64,000 bases of DNA, taken from positions 62,001 to 126,000 of the forward strand of contig JAKCPI010001728.1 in the NCBI GenBank assembly GCA_023213315.1, given 5' to 3'. This stretch comes from Euborellia annulipes (lineage: Eukaryota > Arthropoda > Insecta > Dermaptera > Anisolabididae). Position 1 is the first letter of the stretch. Each line of letters starts with the position of its first letter. Of this stretch, positions 11,641 through 24,266 are shown piece by piece. Under the pieces are notes generated by a model. The model was not told the origin of the DNA and did not search any database. It saw nothing but the letters and a program-made list of their open reading frames with translations. Position numbers and translations under genes: made by a program.

Positions 11641-12937
11641 TTGCTATCCAATGTAATTAAGAAAAAAATTTGTCGTTTGGTTATATTGTTTTAGAGGATA
11701 ACATAAGAGGACATTTTTTGAAATCTATATTATTTTCTATTGGTCAGTATTTTTAATTGAATATTTATTTACACTTTAAATATTGAAAGAAAAATAGGGG
11801 TAAAGAGAAACTGGGGTGATTAGTCACGATGGATGTTTTTTTCCATCCTGGTTACATTTTTATTTAATTTGTTCCTTTTCTATGTTTTGTTTTCTGGCCC
11901 ATTTTTTTGGTAACTTTCCAATCTACAGGTAAAGAAACTCTTATCTAGTTTTTATATTTTTATTATTTCATAAAAAATTTCAAACAAGCAAACTTTTGTG
12001 ACAAACTAACCTACCCAATTTTTGTCTTCTGTTGGGATTATTCCCTTTACTTATAAATACAGAATACCCCTATAGGCCTGATTCTTGTCAAAGATCTAGT
12101 TAATATTTTCCGTCAGAAGCTTTACAAGTTACCAAGTCTTATCACAATTATCTTTGTGTTCTTGGCCTTGGTTAGATAAAATATTTCTTTATATAATTCT
12201 AACCTCTATATTGCTTTCTCTTTCTTTATCTATTCGTTAAATTGCAGATAATTTTTTTCTTTTGGATTAACTCCAAAAAAATAAGGGGAAATTTGTATTT
12301 GTCAGAAGTGAATTTAAAGCATATTCGTCAACTGCTAACGCAAATATCAATAAAATGGGATATTTACATTCTAATTTTGTCACTGTCAGAAAATAATTTC
12401 TTTAGTAGCCTAACCCACTTCTTCCATTTAATCATCTAACCGAACCACCTGTTAGAGAATGATTTTAATTTTTTAAGCTAATTGAAGATTTATAATTGCT
12501 TTCTATCTTATACAAATCGATGTTTTTTTGTTTTTTTTTTTAAATATTATTTAGGCTCCTGTATATCTAAATCGACTCAGAGCATATCTCAAAATAAATA
12601 AATCTATAAATTATTTCATTATCTCGATATATAATGTTATTTCCTAGTTCCTAGTTATCATAGATAACATCTCTTTCATGAACCGCCATCATTTTATCTC
12701 TATAGTGAGCCGGTACATGCATCAATACCATCCACACCTTAACTAGATTTTTTTGTTTTTGTGGGGTCGGGAGAATTGATTTCAATTACTAATGAAATAC
12801 GTATGTAACTCGTCATTTTTTTACTTTCTAGTTAAAGTTGCAGAATGTAATTTAAATATAATAATTAATTCGAATTGTAGTAGTATTTGCAGCCAAATGA
12901 AAAGAACCTCTATTATTAAATAAACTCATTATTAAGG

Positions 12938-12972
12938 ACGTTTCGGAATAGATTTACCGTGCCATCATCAGC
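12938..12972 (-). ncRNA. Hammerhead-like core motif
   Basis: Minus strand: CTGATGA, one extra base, a weak GG/CC stem, GAAAC, GTC. This is the order of a hammerhead core followed by an NUH cleavage triplet, but with one extra base after CTGATGA and no proper stem III. See the comparison with four other loci in the findings. Confidence 0.35.
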
Positions 12973-13109
12973 CTTTCAAGAGTACCTAAGTCTTTACAAA
13001 CATATATCATACAATAACAATAGAGTTGTCTTCATGCATGTAATACAATTGATTATTAACAATGTATTTTGTCCATGATATGAATATTTAACAACCTAAA
13101 TATCAAGTA

Positions 13110-13480
13110 TCGGCTATGCGACAGATCAGGCCATTCAATTGAACTTGGTCCATTTGTGACTTCCCAAGGCTCAGTTTAGTAGTATAATACCATTGGGCCA
13201 AGCCTTGTGCCAGGCATTGGTGGCTTCCCAAGGCTCGGTTTAATAATAATCCAATATTATACCATTGAGTCAAGCCTCGGACCAGACTTGGTCCAATGGT
13301 CACTATCCAAGGCTTGGCAAATGACAACTTGCTCAAGGTTCGGCCAATTGCCAGCATTAGAGTCTAAAGAGCCAGTTTGGTCATTAAGGCTTCTGGAAAC
13401 ATTTCTTTTTTTTTTTGTAATGGGTGCATAAAGTTCCAAAGACCTATAATGCCCACTGGTCACATGCGGCCAAGAAGTAT
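13110..13480. repeat. Degenerate direct repeats of a GGCTTCCCAAGGCTCGG-like unit
   Basis: Related phrases with CCCAAGGCT(C)GGTTTA and ATACCATTGGGCCAAGCCT recur four or so times at irregular spacing of roughly 70-80 bp. Open frames here on both strands are by-products of the repeat. It may be an untranslated tail of the neighbouring LINE relic. Confidence 0.45.
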
Positions 13481-13484
13481 ATAG

Positions 13485-13860
13485 TTAAAAAAAGAGAGAA
13501 GCATAAAAGGGGAACTCAACTGCGGGAATTGAGAAGATGCCTGTTGAGTTTAGACTTGAAAGTCTGAAGATTGTATGTTTGGGGAAGATAGACGCAATGA
13601 GCTTGTTCCATTCACTGGAAGTCATGGGGATAAAGGAAGATTGGATTTGACTAGTTCTTTTAGTCGTGAGCTGAACAGCATAGGGATACTGGGACGATGC
13701 CTCCCTTGTGTTCCGTGTATATTTCGCATTGGATGGAATAATTGATTTCAATTCGACAGAGCATTGACCATTATAAAACCTATAGAAGAGAGAGAGAGAG
13801 TGCAGAACGCTACTCCATGATCTAGTGACTGTAGGGATGCAGTGATGATGATGATTCTTG
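13485..13860 (-). pseudogene. Degraded LINE: C-terminal end of a non-LTR reverse transcriptase
   Basis: On the minus strand the translation reads YRFYNGQCSVELKSIIP, then SSFIPMTSSEWNKLIASIFP and a following IFRLSSLN segment. The pattern (F/Y)YxGxC-SxEL...SFxPxTSxxWNxL...FP...F is the typical C-terminus of CR1/jockey-like retroposon polymerases. Upstream, LDHGVAF-like residues continue in another frame, so there is a frameshift within the CT-rich run at 13787-13800. The catalytic part of the polymerase is absent; this is a truncated relic. The adjacent 13100-13480 may be its 3' tail. Confidence 0.7.
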
Positions 13861-14359
13861 CTTTAACTACCTGGGTAGTTAAAATATGCGAAAAATATGC
13901 TCGGATATTGTCATCAAACGATTTATTTTAGTCATTATTTTACTAATACGCTTTATAAAAGTAACTTATGGGTGAATATTTTTAATTTCAAGTGTCCCAT
14001 GAATATTCTCAAAGAACTACAATATTTGTGGTTTGCCGACCCCTGTCCTAAATGAAGGACAAAATTGGGTTGTGTTAAAAATTTCTCCTTTCTCTAAATT
14101 TTCATTAAATATTTCTTTTAAAACAAAAAGAACTTAATTAATAATATTAGAAAATACATCAAGAGAAGAGCTTAGACTTTTTAAAAATATTTTTGCTAAA
14201 AACAAGCCTCGAAGACTTTTTTTCTAGATTTTGTAGAAATGAAGAATGTCATTTTTAAAGAAACTTTTTTCTAATTCATACAAAGAAGATGAATAAAAAT
14301 TTGTATTATAAAAATATATAAAGGAGGGGATGGGCTACTAGGAATGAGATCAACGAATT
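13861..14359. other. AT-rich spacer
   Basis: No gene or repeat end recognised before the GC-rich promoter-like island. Confidence 0.4.
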
Positions 14360-14485
14360 GAGTGTGCCACCTGCGCGTAGTGCCACTCTCCCCCTCTAAC
14401 GCCATTTGATAATGGAGGGGGAAGCGGCGCCGCCGTCGCCGCCTCTCCAGTACTACCCCTCTCCTGTTTGAGCGTCGAGAGCGTC
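14360..14485 (+). promoter_or_regulatory. GC-rich candidate promoter
   Basis: A sharp GC- and CpG-rich island (gcggcgccgccgtcgccgcc near 14425) sits in very AT-rich surroundings. It leads into TCAGTT at 14484-14489, which matches the arthropod initiator (A at 14486). No clear TATA box is visible. It is inferred to drive the exon that follows. Confidence 0.5.
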
Positions 14486-14750
14486 AGTTGGCCGCCAAGC
14501 TTTCATCTGTTTATTTGTAGTGCTCCTATCTTCGCCATTTAGCTGGCAGCGTGTGCACCTGCTGCTCCTCCTGCCATCTTTTGTTCATAATTTTCGGTTT
14601 GGGTGTACCGTGTGTGGCATAAGTGTTGGCCACGGCGTCGAGTTGGGCCCGAGCGCCCTGGAGTCCGGGGCGCTGGGCCGCCGCCTCCGGAATGCGACTC
14701 CAGCTGATCGTCGTTGAAACTGGAGAGAAATGGCGCCGCGCCCTTCTCAG
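14486..14750 (+). other. Candidate first exon (5' UTR or short N-terminal extension), possibly of the sphingomyelin synthase gene
   Basis: A GC-rich transcribed-looking segment ends in a good donor, CTCAG|GTATTT, at 14750/14751. The downstream synthase exon begins with an acceptor one base before its ATG, so it needs a 5' exon, and this is the best candidate I see. The intron would be about 30.4 kb. If joined to 45179, the first ATG of the exon (14692) is in frame and would add 20 residues before the synthase Met. A second ATG at 14730 has a strong context (G at -3 and +4) but is out of frame, and would give a 34-codon ORF overlapping the main start. The link is inference; an unrelated downstream gene is possible. 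Confidence 0.45.
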
Positions 14751-15118
14751 GTATTTTTTTTTTCGCCACAAATGTCAACTCATGATCTAAATAAATATTA
14801 TAATAAAGGACAGTTCTATTAACTCATAACCTCTCTACTATATCATCAAAATACAAGGAATGCAAATATCTAGTCATAAAGACTGTAAAAACCTGGAAAT
14901 TTTCAAAATTCATAACATGTCAAGTCTCATACTCACATACTTACAAAAAAAAAAAATCAAATTGTCGACGAAATGCTAATGAAAATTGTTTATTTTGTCA
15001 TTTGCTCACTTGAGTAAATAGATACATCCGTTGCCTCCTCTTTTAACCAGTTATCTTAATTTTTTGCAATAAAATATATTCAGATATGTGATTTATTGGT
15101 TTTAAATTGTCACTAAAC

Positions 15119-15325
15119 CAAGAGCGGATCCAGAGGAGTTTCTCGGGAGGGGGGGGGAGTAATCACCTGGTGATTGGTATCACAGCACATGATTTTTTCT
15201 TTCTTTCGGTAATTTAGCATTCTGTACTTGTTTACCAGAATACCAAAAAAAATATTTTTCTCAAATCTCGGTGAGAGGGGTCATTCCTCTCTTTACCCCT
15301 TCCCCCACCCTTGCATCCACCCTTG
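15119..15325. mobile_element. hAT-type MITE
   Basis: Begins CAAGAGCGGATCC and ends GCATCCACCCTTG. It is flanked by CACTAAAC (15111-15118) and CACTAAAT (15326-15333), an 8-bp duplication with one mismatch. It contains a part of family A hairpin sequence. Confidence 0.7.
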
Positions 15326-16872
15326 CACTAAATAAGCCTCTGTAGAATAAGTAACCAGAAATGGGTCTTTTAAGAAAATTTTCATTATTCTAACCTCTAA
15401 AGCTCAACAATTCATTAACATAACCTCACTTTGTCCTGATTTTGTTAATTACAGAGTCATGAATTTATATTTACTTATTCAAGACATAAATTATATAAAA
15501 ATCAATTCTAAAAATATTAAAGAATTTTATTCATTCAATAATAAATATATATAATTTTATTATAATAAAAAAAATATAGTGTCAAAGGTTCATTAGGAGC
15601 TACTTCAACGACATTCATAAATTATTCAAAGTATACCTTGAATAATAATACACTTTTCTTAATAATCTTTTCACATTTGGTTTTGACATATGTCAAATCA
15701 CACTATTTATCTTAATTAGTTTCAATTATTTGGAAAATTTCAACACTCGTCTGTCTTTATTTTTAAAATATGTGCCGCTCTATTAAGCTTTCTGCTATTT
15801 ACTAACTAGCTACCTGTTGTTATTTATTAGTTAGCCTTTCATTTTATATTACCCAGAAATTGTATTGTTTTTATTTTAAAGAGCCATTGCCATTTAAAAA
15901 AAGAAATTTTTTTCTTGATTAGTCCTTGAGGAATTTGTTCCCTTATTAAGTATTCAGATGTAAAAAATTATTTATTTAATCAAGCTATTTTTAATACAAA
16001 AACCAATTTCCTCCATTCCATTCCCTATAAGTTAAACTACCGGGATTTTTGTTTATTTATTTTAGAGATGATTTCGTGCATAGTAAACACACACCTCAAA
16101 CCCATCCAACTTATATTTCTTTATATTAATTTTCTCTTGCGTTTCTTTTTATTTGTTCTCTTTCTTTCAACTATAACATTGAATAAATACTTTTTTTAAA
16201 TTCACTTTCTAAACTCATCTTTTCCAATTAAAAAACTCATAAATTGCTTGATAATTAAATTCCCTGTTTCATTATTGTTTGCTCTCACAAATCTTGATCC
16301 CAGATATCATCGTAGTTATAATAAAAAGCAGCATTTTAATATATAATTTTTGTTTTAGTTTATCATAGTTCATAAATCACATTAAGTTTTTATTTCTTTA
16401 ATTATTTTAAAACACTTGTTTTAATTTCTAATTGAATAATTTATAGAATCATTGATAAGTTTTAAATTATATAATATAGTAATTGATAATTTCATTCTAC
16501 CTTATTTTAAAACCACACAAAGTAAAAAATATCAGAAATTTAAAATAGTTTTTCCATCAACAAGTATTTTTCATATTCTAGGCCTAATTATAAATTATTA
16601 TTAATATGTTTAGAGGAAAATCATTTGTTAACTGACATTCTAGTTTGTTCTTTTCTAAAGAATCTACTTGTTTGTCTTCTTTTTTTAATATTATATAACT
16701 TTGAGATTAGAGAATTTGCAAAAAAATAATGATTTAGCTGATCAAATTATTTTGTTGTTTAATTAAGTGATGAATCAAAATGTAGGCCAACTAAAAGTTT
16801 TACTCTCTATTTTAACCTTGAATTAATGCAAATATGTTTTGCTGGTTCGTTTTAAATTTATAATTAACTTTT
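15326..16872. other. AT-rich intronic or intergenic spacer
   Basis: Nothing recognisable on either strand. Confidence 0.4.
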
Positions 16873-17258
16873 TAAATATATATATAGAAGAAAGGGCTAT
16901 TATATTCATATCAAAAATTCGATGTCGAAATTTTGATGCATATACGGGTTTTGAGGTCCCCTGAGTCCAAAAAAGTGATTTTCGCAAAAAAAAAAAAAAT
17001 TACTTTTTAGATGCTCTTTAAAATTTATATTCTCATTTTTCTCTTAAAATTGTTTGAAGACCACTTCACTCTTGTAATTCATAGGGGATAGAAAATATAG
17101 GAGAAATGGTTGCGATGGTAACAAAATATTCCCATGTTTATGTATTTTTTTTTTTCTTGAATTCTATCTAATATAGGGCCTACTGTCGGAAACTAAATAT
17201 ATATCGACACAAATAAATCTGATGTGATAAGCACAGAACACCAGATTTTTCTATAACT
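16873..17258 (+). mobile_element. Family A element, internally deleted
   Basis: Has the 5' blocks (CAAAAATTCGATGTCG, GAGGTCCCCTGAGTCC) joined directly to the 3' blocks (TAGATGCTCTTTAAA, GGTTGCGATGGTAAC) and a reduced terminal hairpin. 17259-17590 shows nothing. Confidence 0.7.
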
Positions 17259-17590
17259 GAATTTATTTTACTTATTATGAGACCACATTTTGTTATTAAT
17301 TATTTATTAAAAATATAAATACTGTACAACGTTTCAACTATTTTTTTTCTGCAGTCCTTTTTAAAGACTCCTCACCTGCTACTTATATTATACTTGTTTT
17401 CTTAACTAAAATGAAAAACTTTACCATTATTTTTGGGTTACCTTTTTCCAAATACTGACACATAATGGGCTCGGTAACTTAAATAATAAGAGTATTGAAC
17501 CCAAAACCTTTTCTTTTTTAAAAAACTTCTTCCAATTTCGAAAATTTTTTTAAGTTTCCTTAAAATATTTGAGACTAGACCTTCTCTTGA

Positions 17591-18510
17591 CCTGGCGACT
17601 AATTAGTGGGTGGAAACTGGCTTTTTTGCATTATTTTATTCTTTTGGAATGGATAGTAGATAGGATTATATTGAAAGTGGATAATCGAATTATCCCGAGA
17701 TGGCCAGCGAACGGTTTTACAGCTGGAATGGGTTCCGGTATTTAACTTGCCATGAGCTATTCCTACGGTTCATCGACGAAGAGAGGAAAAAAAGTATAGG
17801 AGAGGGAGATAGGGGAGAGGTTTCTGAATTCCAATAGCTGTCGTTGAACTCGTCTTCTCACTTGAGCCTCTTCCGTTCTACTCCTACATACGCTTCGCAG
17901 TTAATTAAACGCTTTCGAGAACCAATTGCAACCGCAAAACGACCCAAAGAGAGGTCATGTTATTTAGTTTGCCAATCGATGGATCAACAACGACAAACAA
18001 TCTTTGGAAGGGTGTCAAGAAAGGAAGGTCCTCCTCTCCCTGCTCTCAGAATTCAATAACTGCTCGCTCTGCTAGGGCCTGACCTAGATATATTTAATGA
18101 GATTTTTAGGAAAACGAATTACTTGACTCGCTAATATCGTTGATTTTCTTTGTTAGTTTTTTTTTTTTTTTTTTGGTCGGGTCGTGTGTGTTGAGTTGGG
18201 CTTGCAAGCCGAGTGCACGCGAACTCAGCAACGCCGGGTGACCCACTCTCTCGTCTCACTCTCGCCCACACAACTTGGCAATAATTAGTCACTCGACTCT
18301 TATAGCTCTGAAGTTAGCCGATGGGAATTTATTTCGTCCTTTGTTGATTTTCAAAACAAAACATTTTAGATTGATTTTCATTTATGATGAACTAGGTGTC
18401 GTAAATTTTCATTTCTTTCTGAGCTCCCAATTTATTAAAAAATATGGAGGGAAGAAAACAGCTGCAGCCAGGTGCAGACCTTCCACCATTAAAAAAAAAA
18501 TATTCGGGCC
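17591..18510. other. GC-richer unique-looking region of unknown role
   Basis: About 0.9 kb of clearly higher GC content than its surroundings. It holds open frames of 71 codons (17844-18059, +) and 79 codons (18275-18514, +), a T run at 18158-18174 and a CG-rich patch at 18175-18270. I recognise no domain, terminal repeat or tRNA-like box. A regulatory island or an alternative first exon (donor-like CAG|GTGCAG at 18470/18471) is as likely as coding sequence. Confidence 0.3.
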
Positions 18511-18679
18511 TTAAGAGACCATTTAATTATTACATAACTAGTCTAAGGAAGAGGGATGTTCCATTTGCTTATTTTTACTGACGAGAAGTCTCTATAAAAA
18601 CCAAAAATATGCATATCTAATATTTGAAGGCCCCCTTCCGAATTTTTCATTACTCTCTCTGTAATTTATAATCGGAGTT

Positions 18680-18805
18680 GGGAGAAATTCTCCCATAGGA
18701 AATGTATATAGAAATATTTATGTATTCATTGCATTTGTGTATTCTATGAATGTAAACAAATCCTCAAGCAGGCACTGGATTGGAATAGTAATAATTTTTT
18801 TTTTC
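18680..18805 (+). repeat. Helitron fragment (internal part)
   Basis: CCCATAGGAAATGTATATAG through CAAGCAGGCACTGGATTGG matches the middle of the Helitrons at 24267 and 57385. Neither end is present. Confidence 0.65.
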
Positions 18806-19721
18806 ATAACGGGGGTTTAGGGGGCGAAGCGAAATTCTTTTTCCACCTCTTCTCTCATTTTTTTTTTTTGCTTTCTTAGGCCATAATAGAATTTTAAGGA
18901 AATTTATTTTACCATTATGTTTTGCAGATTCATTTTTTTATCAAATTTATTTGTTTATTATTCTAATTTTAGAATTTCCCATGTGAATATTTTTTTTTTT
19001 TTATCTATTCCTGAATGATTTCTTATCATCTTTGATCAGCTTCAGATATCTATCTATCTTGTCATCTAATCGTTATGTTATTATCTCTAATCATTTCTAA
19101 TGTTTAAAGACCTAAACAAATCATTTGTCACTTTTACTTTTTTTATTTATAACAAATTTTGTAGTAAGCTCCAATTATAAAATATTGGTTCGCCTTAGCA
19201 TTCTCATTAAGGAAAATGTCAATAATCACTTTTTAACATGACGTTACCTTGGCACTAATTAAATAAATATTACTGTCATAATTGTACTGTATTACAACGC
19301 TTTTTTTATTTTTTCAATCAAATAAAATAACCCCATAAGAAACAAATTACGAAAAATAATATTTCTTATTATCTAAATTTTCATTCAGTCTGAATAATCA
19401 AGATTCTAAATAATCTAAATTCACTCATTTTTAATATTTTAATAAACCTAAGGTTTATAATTAAAATCTATAACTAGAAGGGTTTTTTTTCATTTCAACA
19501 AAATAATAGGAAGTGGATCTTTTCGAAATGAAATATTTTCTTATTTGTACAGTACGTGTCTGTAATATATTGAATCTCGAATGGCCTAGACACCCAACGC
19601 GCCCTGAATAAAAATCACATTGGCATTTAAATAAGTTTTAAATTTTTAAATTACTATGTAAAAGTCTATTCTTTGAAATAATTTCTAAATTAAACCTAGA
19701 AAAATGATGAAAGTAATGAAT
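18806..19721. other. AT-rich spacer
   Basis: No gene seen. Confidence 0.4.
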
Positions 19722-20459
19722 ATATGAGTCGTCCATTTCCAAAAGTGCCTAATTGACAAAATTTTAATTACATGTTGCAACTGATATATACTTTTAAAAA
19801 TAGTTTTCCTGTGAAAAGGGTTTATAAATCTTATTTAAAACAAATTCAAATTAAAACCGGGCCTAGTTGTATTTCATTCCATTTCCAAAACTGTCTTGTT
19901 GCAAACTATTGAAAAATTGTTGCAAAACTACTTGCTAATTTCTCAGATGGCGACTATCATCAAGTAATTTCCAAAATTTGCTAATTGCAAAGAAAAATAG
20001 CCCCTACCAACTCACTAGTTGCAAGCTTCCACAAAATTGTATATTTTGGAAAACTGGGGGACATTTTTATAGTGCAGACCTAGATTCTACACTTTTTAAT
20101 AATGATTATTGCTGGCTAACCTGCTCTTTTTATGTAATTTTTTTGTTTTGCTATGTTGATTGATACTGACCATTTGCATTTACAGTGCCAAAACTCGCTT
20201 ATTGCAAAAGGCCCATTTCCAAAACTTGCTAAATACAAAAAACTTTTCCAAAACTGCTTAGTTAAAGCACTTTATTACTGTTATATAGAAATAATACCGT
20301 CCTAAGATCTTGTAAATTGTGTTTCTAATTTATTTACAGATTTTATAAACATAACAGTCATAAATTAACTCTTGAGTTTAATAAAATACAGGGTTTTCTC
20401 GTTTCCTGGAAAGTGGTTCCCTAGGCAACTAGGCACTTTTGAAAATGGACTACTCATAT
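19722..20459. mobile_element. TIR element carrying a repeated 24-nt motif
   Basis: Ends are inverted: ATATGAGT(C/A)GTCCATTT then CAAAAGTGCCTA at the left, and the reverse complement at the right (ending 20459). Inside, the phrase TTTCCAAAACTTGCTAATTG with variants recurs about six times (near 19736, 19875, 19969, 20189, 20213, 20245). No transposase. The 61-codon frame at 19978 is incidental. Confidence 0.65.
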
Positions 20460-22531
20460 TACTTATAATTTTTATTTCCACTTAAAAAAATCACTAATCG
20501 GTGCTTGGAGTATCAGTAATTTTAAAATAAAAATTTATATTAACAAGTGCTTTACAAATCCAGTTCTGAAGAATTTACAGGGAAAAATCATTGTACCCTA
20601 TATACTCTATTCTCCGACTGTTGAAGAAAATTTAGGACCCTGAATTACTCTACAATTGACTTGTTATTAATATACGCGGTAAATTTAACTACTCGTGTTA
20701 ATAGAGCGTTTTATTGTTATAATGACAAATCAGATAAATAACACAATCAGTAATCATCCGTAACTTATGTCACTCTCGCAAATGACATGATATTTTTGAA
20801 CTTTTGTGTACTTATTGTACTTAGAACTCCAAAACACCAGCAATATTGTTATTATTTACAATACGGACATTGAAAGTCAGCCAATCTAAACATCGATTAT
20901 TTTTATTACTAATATAAATAAAAAAATGTTCATTTAAATATTTCATTAAAATGAAACATTTTAATTGAAAATGATGAATGACATCTCTAAATTATATCAG
21001 ATTTAAACTAGACTACATTCGGCTATTATTCCATTAAAACAATTCTCTCTCTCTTGTTTTAATTTCAGACATGGTTCTTTTAAATTTATTGTTCTGCACT
21101 CATTCTGAGTTGTTGTTGGCTGTTCAATTTTCAGAGCCTTTGCTCTGATAAAAGAGAAACGTCCATCTTTAAATATTTGAGATTGGCATCTGACTTATTT
21201 GTTCTGTGGATAAAAACTTTTTTATATACCCCTTCTATTTATCAGCGCTGCATCGATATAGAAGTCTCGCTTCTTAAAGTATCCTATACAGAGAAGGGAA
21301 AATGAACGCCAACTCATGAATTAATATCAAATTATCTTTTTTTAAAGATGCTATTTCTCTTTTCTTGTACATTTAAAATGATGAAATATTTCAATTATTT
21401 TTTTTATTAGTGAATAATAGACTTTATTTTGCATAATAATGTTAACATTTTTCATTCTAAGGGTTGAAATATAAATTTCCTTTGCATAATAAATCATACC
21501 AGAATAATGGAGATTAAAGAAATTATTGCATAATTGCTGATTTATAATAAATTATAATTTTAGCAATAATTTCTCTTATTTAAAGTTGTAGTATTCTACA
21601 ATGTGTTTCGACTTCAAAGCCTTTGGAATTTAAAATAAAAATTTTCACCGGCGATTAACAAAGGAGTGAAATCGTTTAGTAATTATTTAATCTTTTCTAA
21701 ATAAATGGACCTAGGAAGTTGAAGATAAATGTTTCGCTCCAATTATAACGAGTTAAAGTAACCAAGTATGTAAACTATTTTAAAAAGAAATGATATTTAG
21801 AGAATAAGTGGCAATCATTGAAAATTTAAAAAAAATCCTGTACTTTCCCTCATGATATTTATTCAATAGCGACTCGTAATTAACACAAAATAAATTTATT
21901 TAATAAATAGGACACTTGTTCATTGAGACGCACCTGATGGTAGAAATTCAAATAATAATAATCTCTATTACAATACATTAACACACTTAGATTGAGAAAG
22001 AAAAAGGCCTGAAATCCTCATTGTAAGTGTACTAGTCATTTTTTTTTTTACTCTCCTTTTAAGATTTTTTTAACAAGTCGTCATCGTTTTTTTTTTCACC
22101 TTGGGTGGTCAACAGGTTGTTTGGTTTCTCCCAACTATTTTTGCTGATATTCGCTTCTTTTTTTTTTTAATATACACTCACTTGATTTTTTTTTTTTATC
22201 TGTAAATATAAAGTATTTTGGACACCAATTCATAAACATCTCTTCTCGACTTCTTAATAGCCTTAACTTATTGGACTAGGTCTAATGGTTTTACTAAAAT
22301 AAAGCTCGATTTATGCCAAAAAATATCTTTGATTTCAAAAAACAATAATCGCGAAAGTCTGAAAAATCCATTAGAGAGCTGGTTATTTTGGTTGCCTACC
22401 TTTCAGCTAAGAATTTATGGATTTATGAAGTTGGTTCATCTACAAACATACAAAAATTTTCTTCTATTCTTTTTTTTTTTTTTCATTTTTCATTTCCAAG
22501 TTGAAATGTTAAAATATTTTTTCCGATCTAA
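20460..22531. other. AT-rich spacer
   Basis: No gene, tRNA-like box or repeat end recognised. A possible CT-rich run near 21050 is unremarkable. Confidence 0.4.
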
Positions 22532-22539
22532 ATAATAAA

Positions 22540-22917
22540 TAGGGTCCGACCGAAACAAGATTTTCAGCCGAAACCGAATATTCGGCCTCAATCTTAGTTT
22601 CGGCCGAAACCGTAACCGAAACCGAAACTTGTATCTTCTATAAAAAATTCATTTTAACCTTTTTTTTTTGAAATTTTTTCCGCCCTGCGGAAAATTTTTT
22701 TCCCCTCCCGTGAAAATCATTTTAGCTTTTTTTTAAGGGAGACTAAATTTTTACCTCACCTTTTCCGCTTTTGCAAATCATTTGACCTTTTATTTTGCAT
22801 CCGAGTCTCATCCCATCTTTTCAGACTCAGGTTTCGGCCGGCCGAAAACTACAATCACGATTTTTGGCCGAAACTGGCCGAAACCGTAACCGAAACCGAA
22901 TATTCGGTCGGTTCCTA
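22540..22917. mobile_element. hAT-like MITE rich in CCGAAAC/GTTTCGG motifs
   Basis: Ends TAGGGTCCGACCGAA and TTCGGTCGGTTCCTA, with the perfect 8-bp duplication ATAATAAA (22532-22539, 22918-22925). It is filled with tandem-like GGCCGAAACCG phrases on both strands. Confidence 0.85.
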
Positions 22918-22925
22918 ATAATAAA

Positions 22926-24266
22926 ATATTCCATTAATAATTTATGAGATTAAATAATTCCTTTAAATAAAATTAATAGAATAAATGGATTAGTAAAATA
23001 AATTAAATATTAAAACATTCCAATTTCTTTGATTAAGGAAATTAAAAATGTATGAGTACAAATAATTTATTTAAAAAAAAAGGTCATTCATTGTTCTTGC
23101 TTTGGAAAGGGTAAGCTCGGGTGAATAGGGACAAAATTTGGAAAATTTTAAATACTGGCTTTACTTTAATTGGAATCTTTAAAAAAAAATCCGAAAATTG
23201 TCCATTCCCAGTGCCCAGATTCCGCCGAGGTTACCCTATTTAAATCATCATTTTCTCGTTCGGTGCCTGTATTTGTTAGTGAAAATGAAAAAAAGCCCCT
23301 AGCATGCATATTTGTCCAATGTTTCTGTTTACCTATAAATTTAACCGCGTGCTCTTATCCATTAAAACTAGAATGAATTTATAAAGAACTGCTAAGGAGT
23401 AAGCAAGCAACCACTTTTGTCTTTTTTCTATTGAATACACTTCATGATTATCTATTTAGGAAGCTAATTGGTTTGTCTGGGTCAGAGATAGAATCAAGAG
23501 AAAGCTGCACAGCAGTCAAGCTTAGCGAACTTCATTTGAAGTTTTCCAGGGGGGAGACCTGGGAATATTTTCGAGATAATTAGGAAAAAATGATTTCTAG
23601 AGGAAAATTTCGTTTATTCAACTATATTTTTTTGGAGAAGGAAGGATATAGAAATTCAGAGCTTGTATGAATATTTAACTATCTTTTTTATTAGTCATAA
23701 TAGAATTAAACTAACAGGGAGTGGCACACTTTGGATTATTTATTAGTACTATAAGTAGTACAATGTAGGAATAAATGATGTAACAGAAGGAATTTTTTTG
23801 TCTAGAAAATTCTATTAAAATATTGAATATATAAAATTTATTATTAAACAAATTGTTATTGTTACACTTATTTCCCTCTCCCTCCCCATTAAAAAAAAAA
23901 AAATTTCCATGTTATACTATTAAAAAAATCAATTTTTTAAAGAAAAGCTAACAGGGCCCTTGACTTGATATTATATTGATAGATATAAATAAGGAAAAAA
24001 AATTATTTTAAAAAAACTTATTATTTATTTATGTTAATTATTATTAACTTATAAAATAATTGGTATTTTTCCAAATAGATAGGATAAGATGTCAGTCGCT
24101 GAGTCATAAAACGCGACGTCATCAGAGCCAACTCAGCTAAGAATGCAAACAGCTGTTGGTTAACTATTCGCAAATTTTCTATCTTTTCTTTTTTTATTAA
24201 AAATTTACTCATTACCTCTACAATTATAGCAATACCTCTTCTATACTTCTATTGCATATTCAAGTA
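22926..24266. other. AT-rich spacer
   Basis: No gene supported. The 63-codon minus-strand frame at 24021-24212 lies in slightly richer sequence but shows no recognisable motif. Confidence 0.4.
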
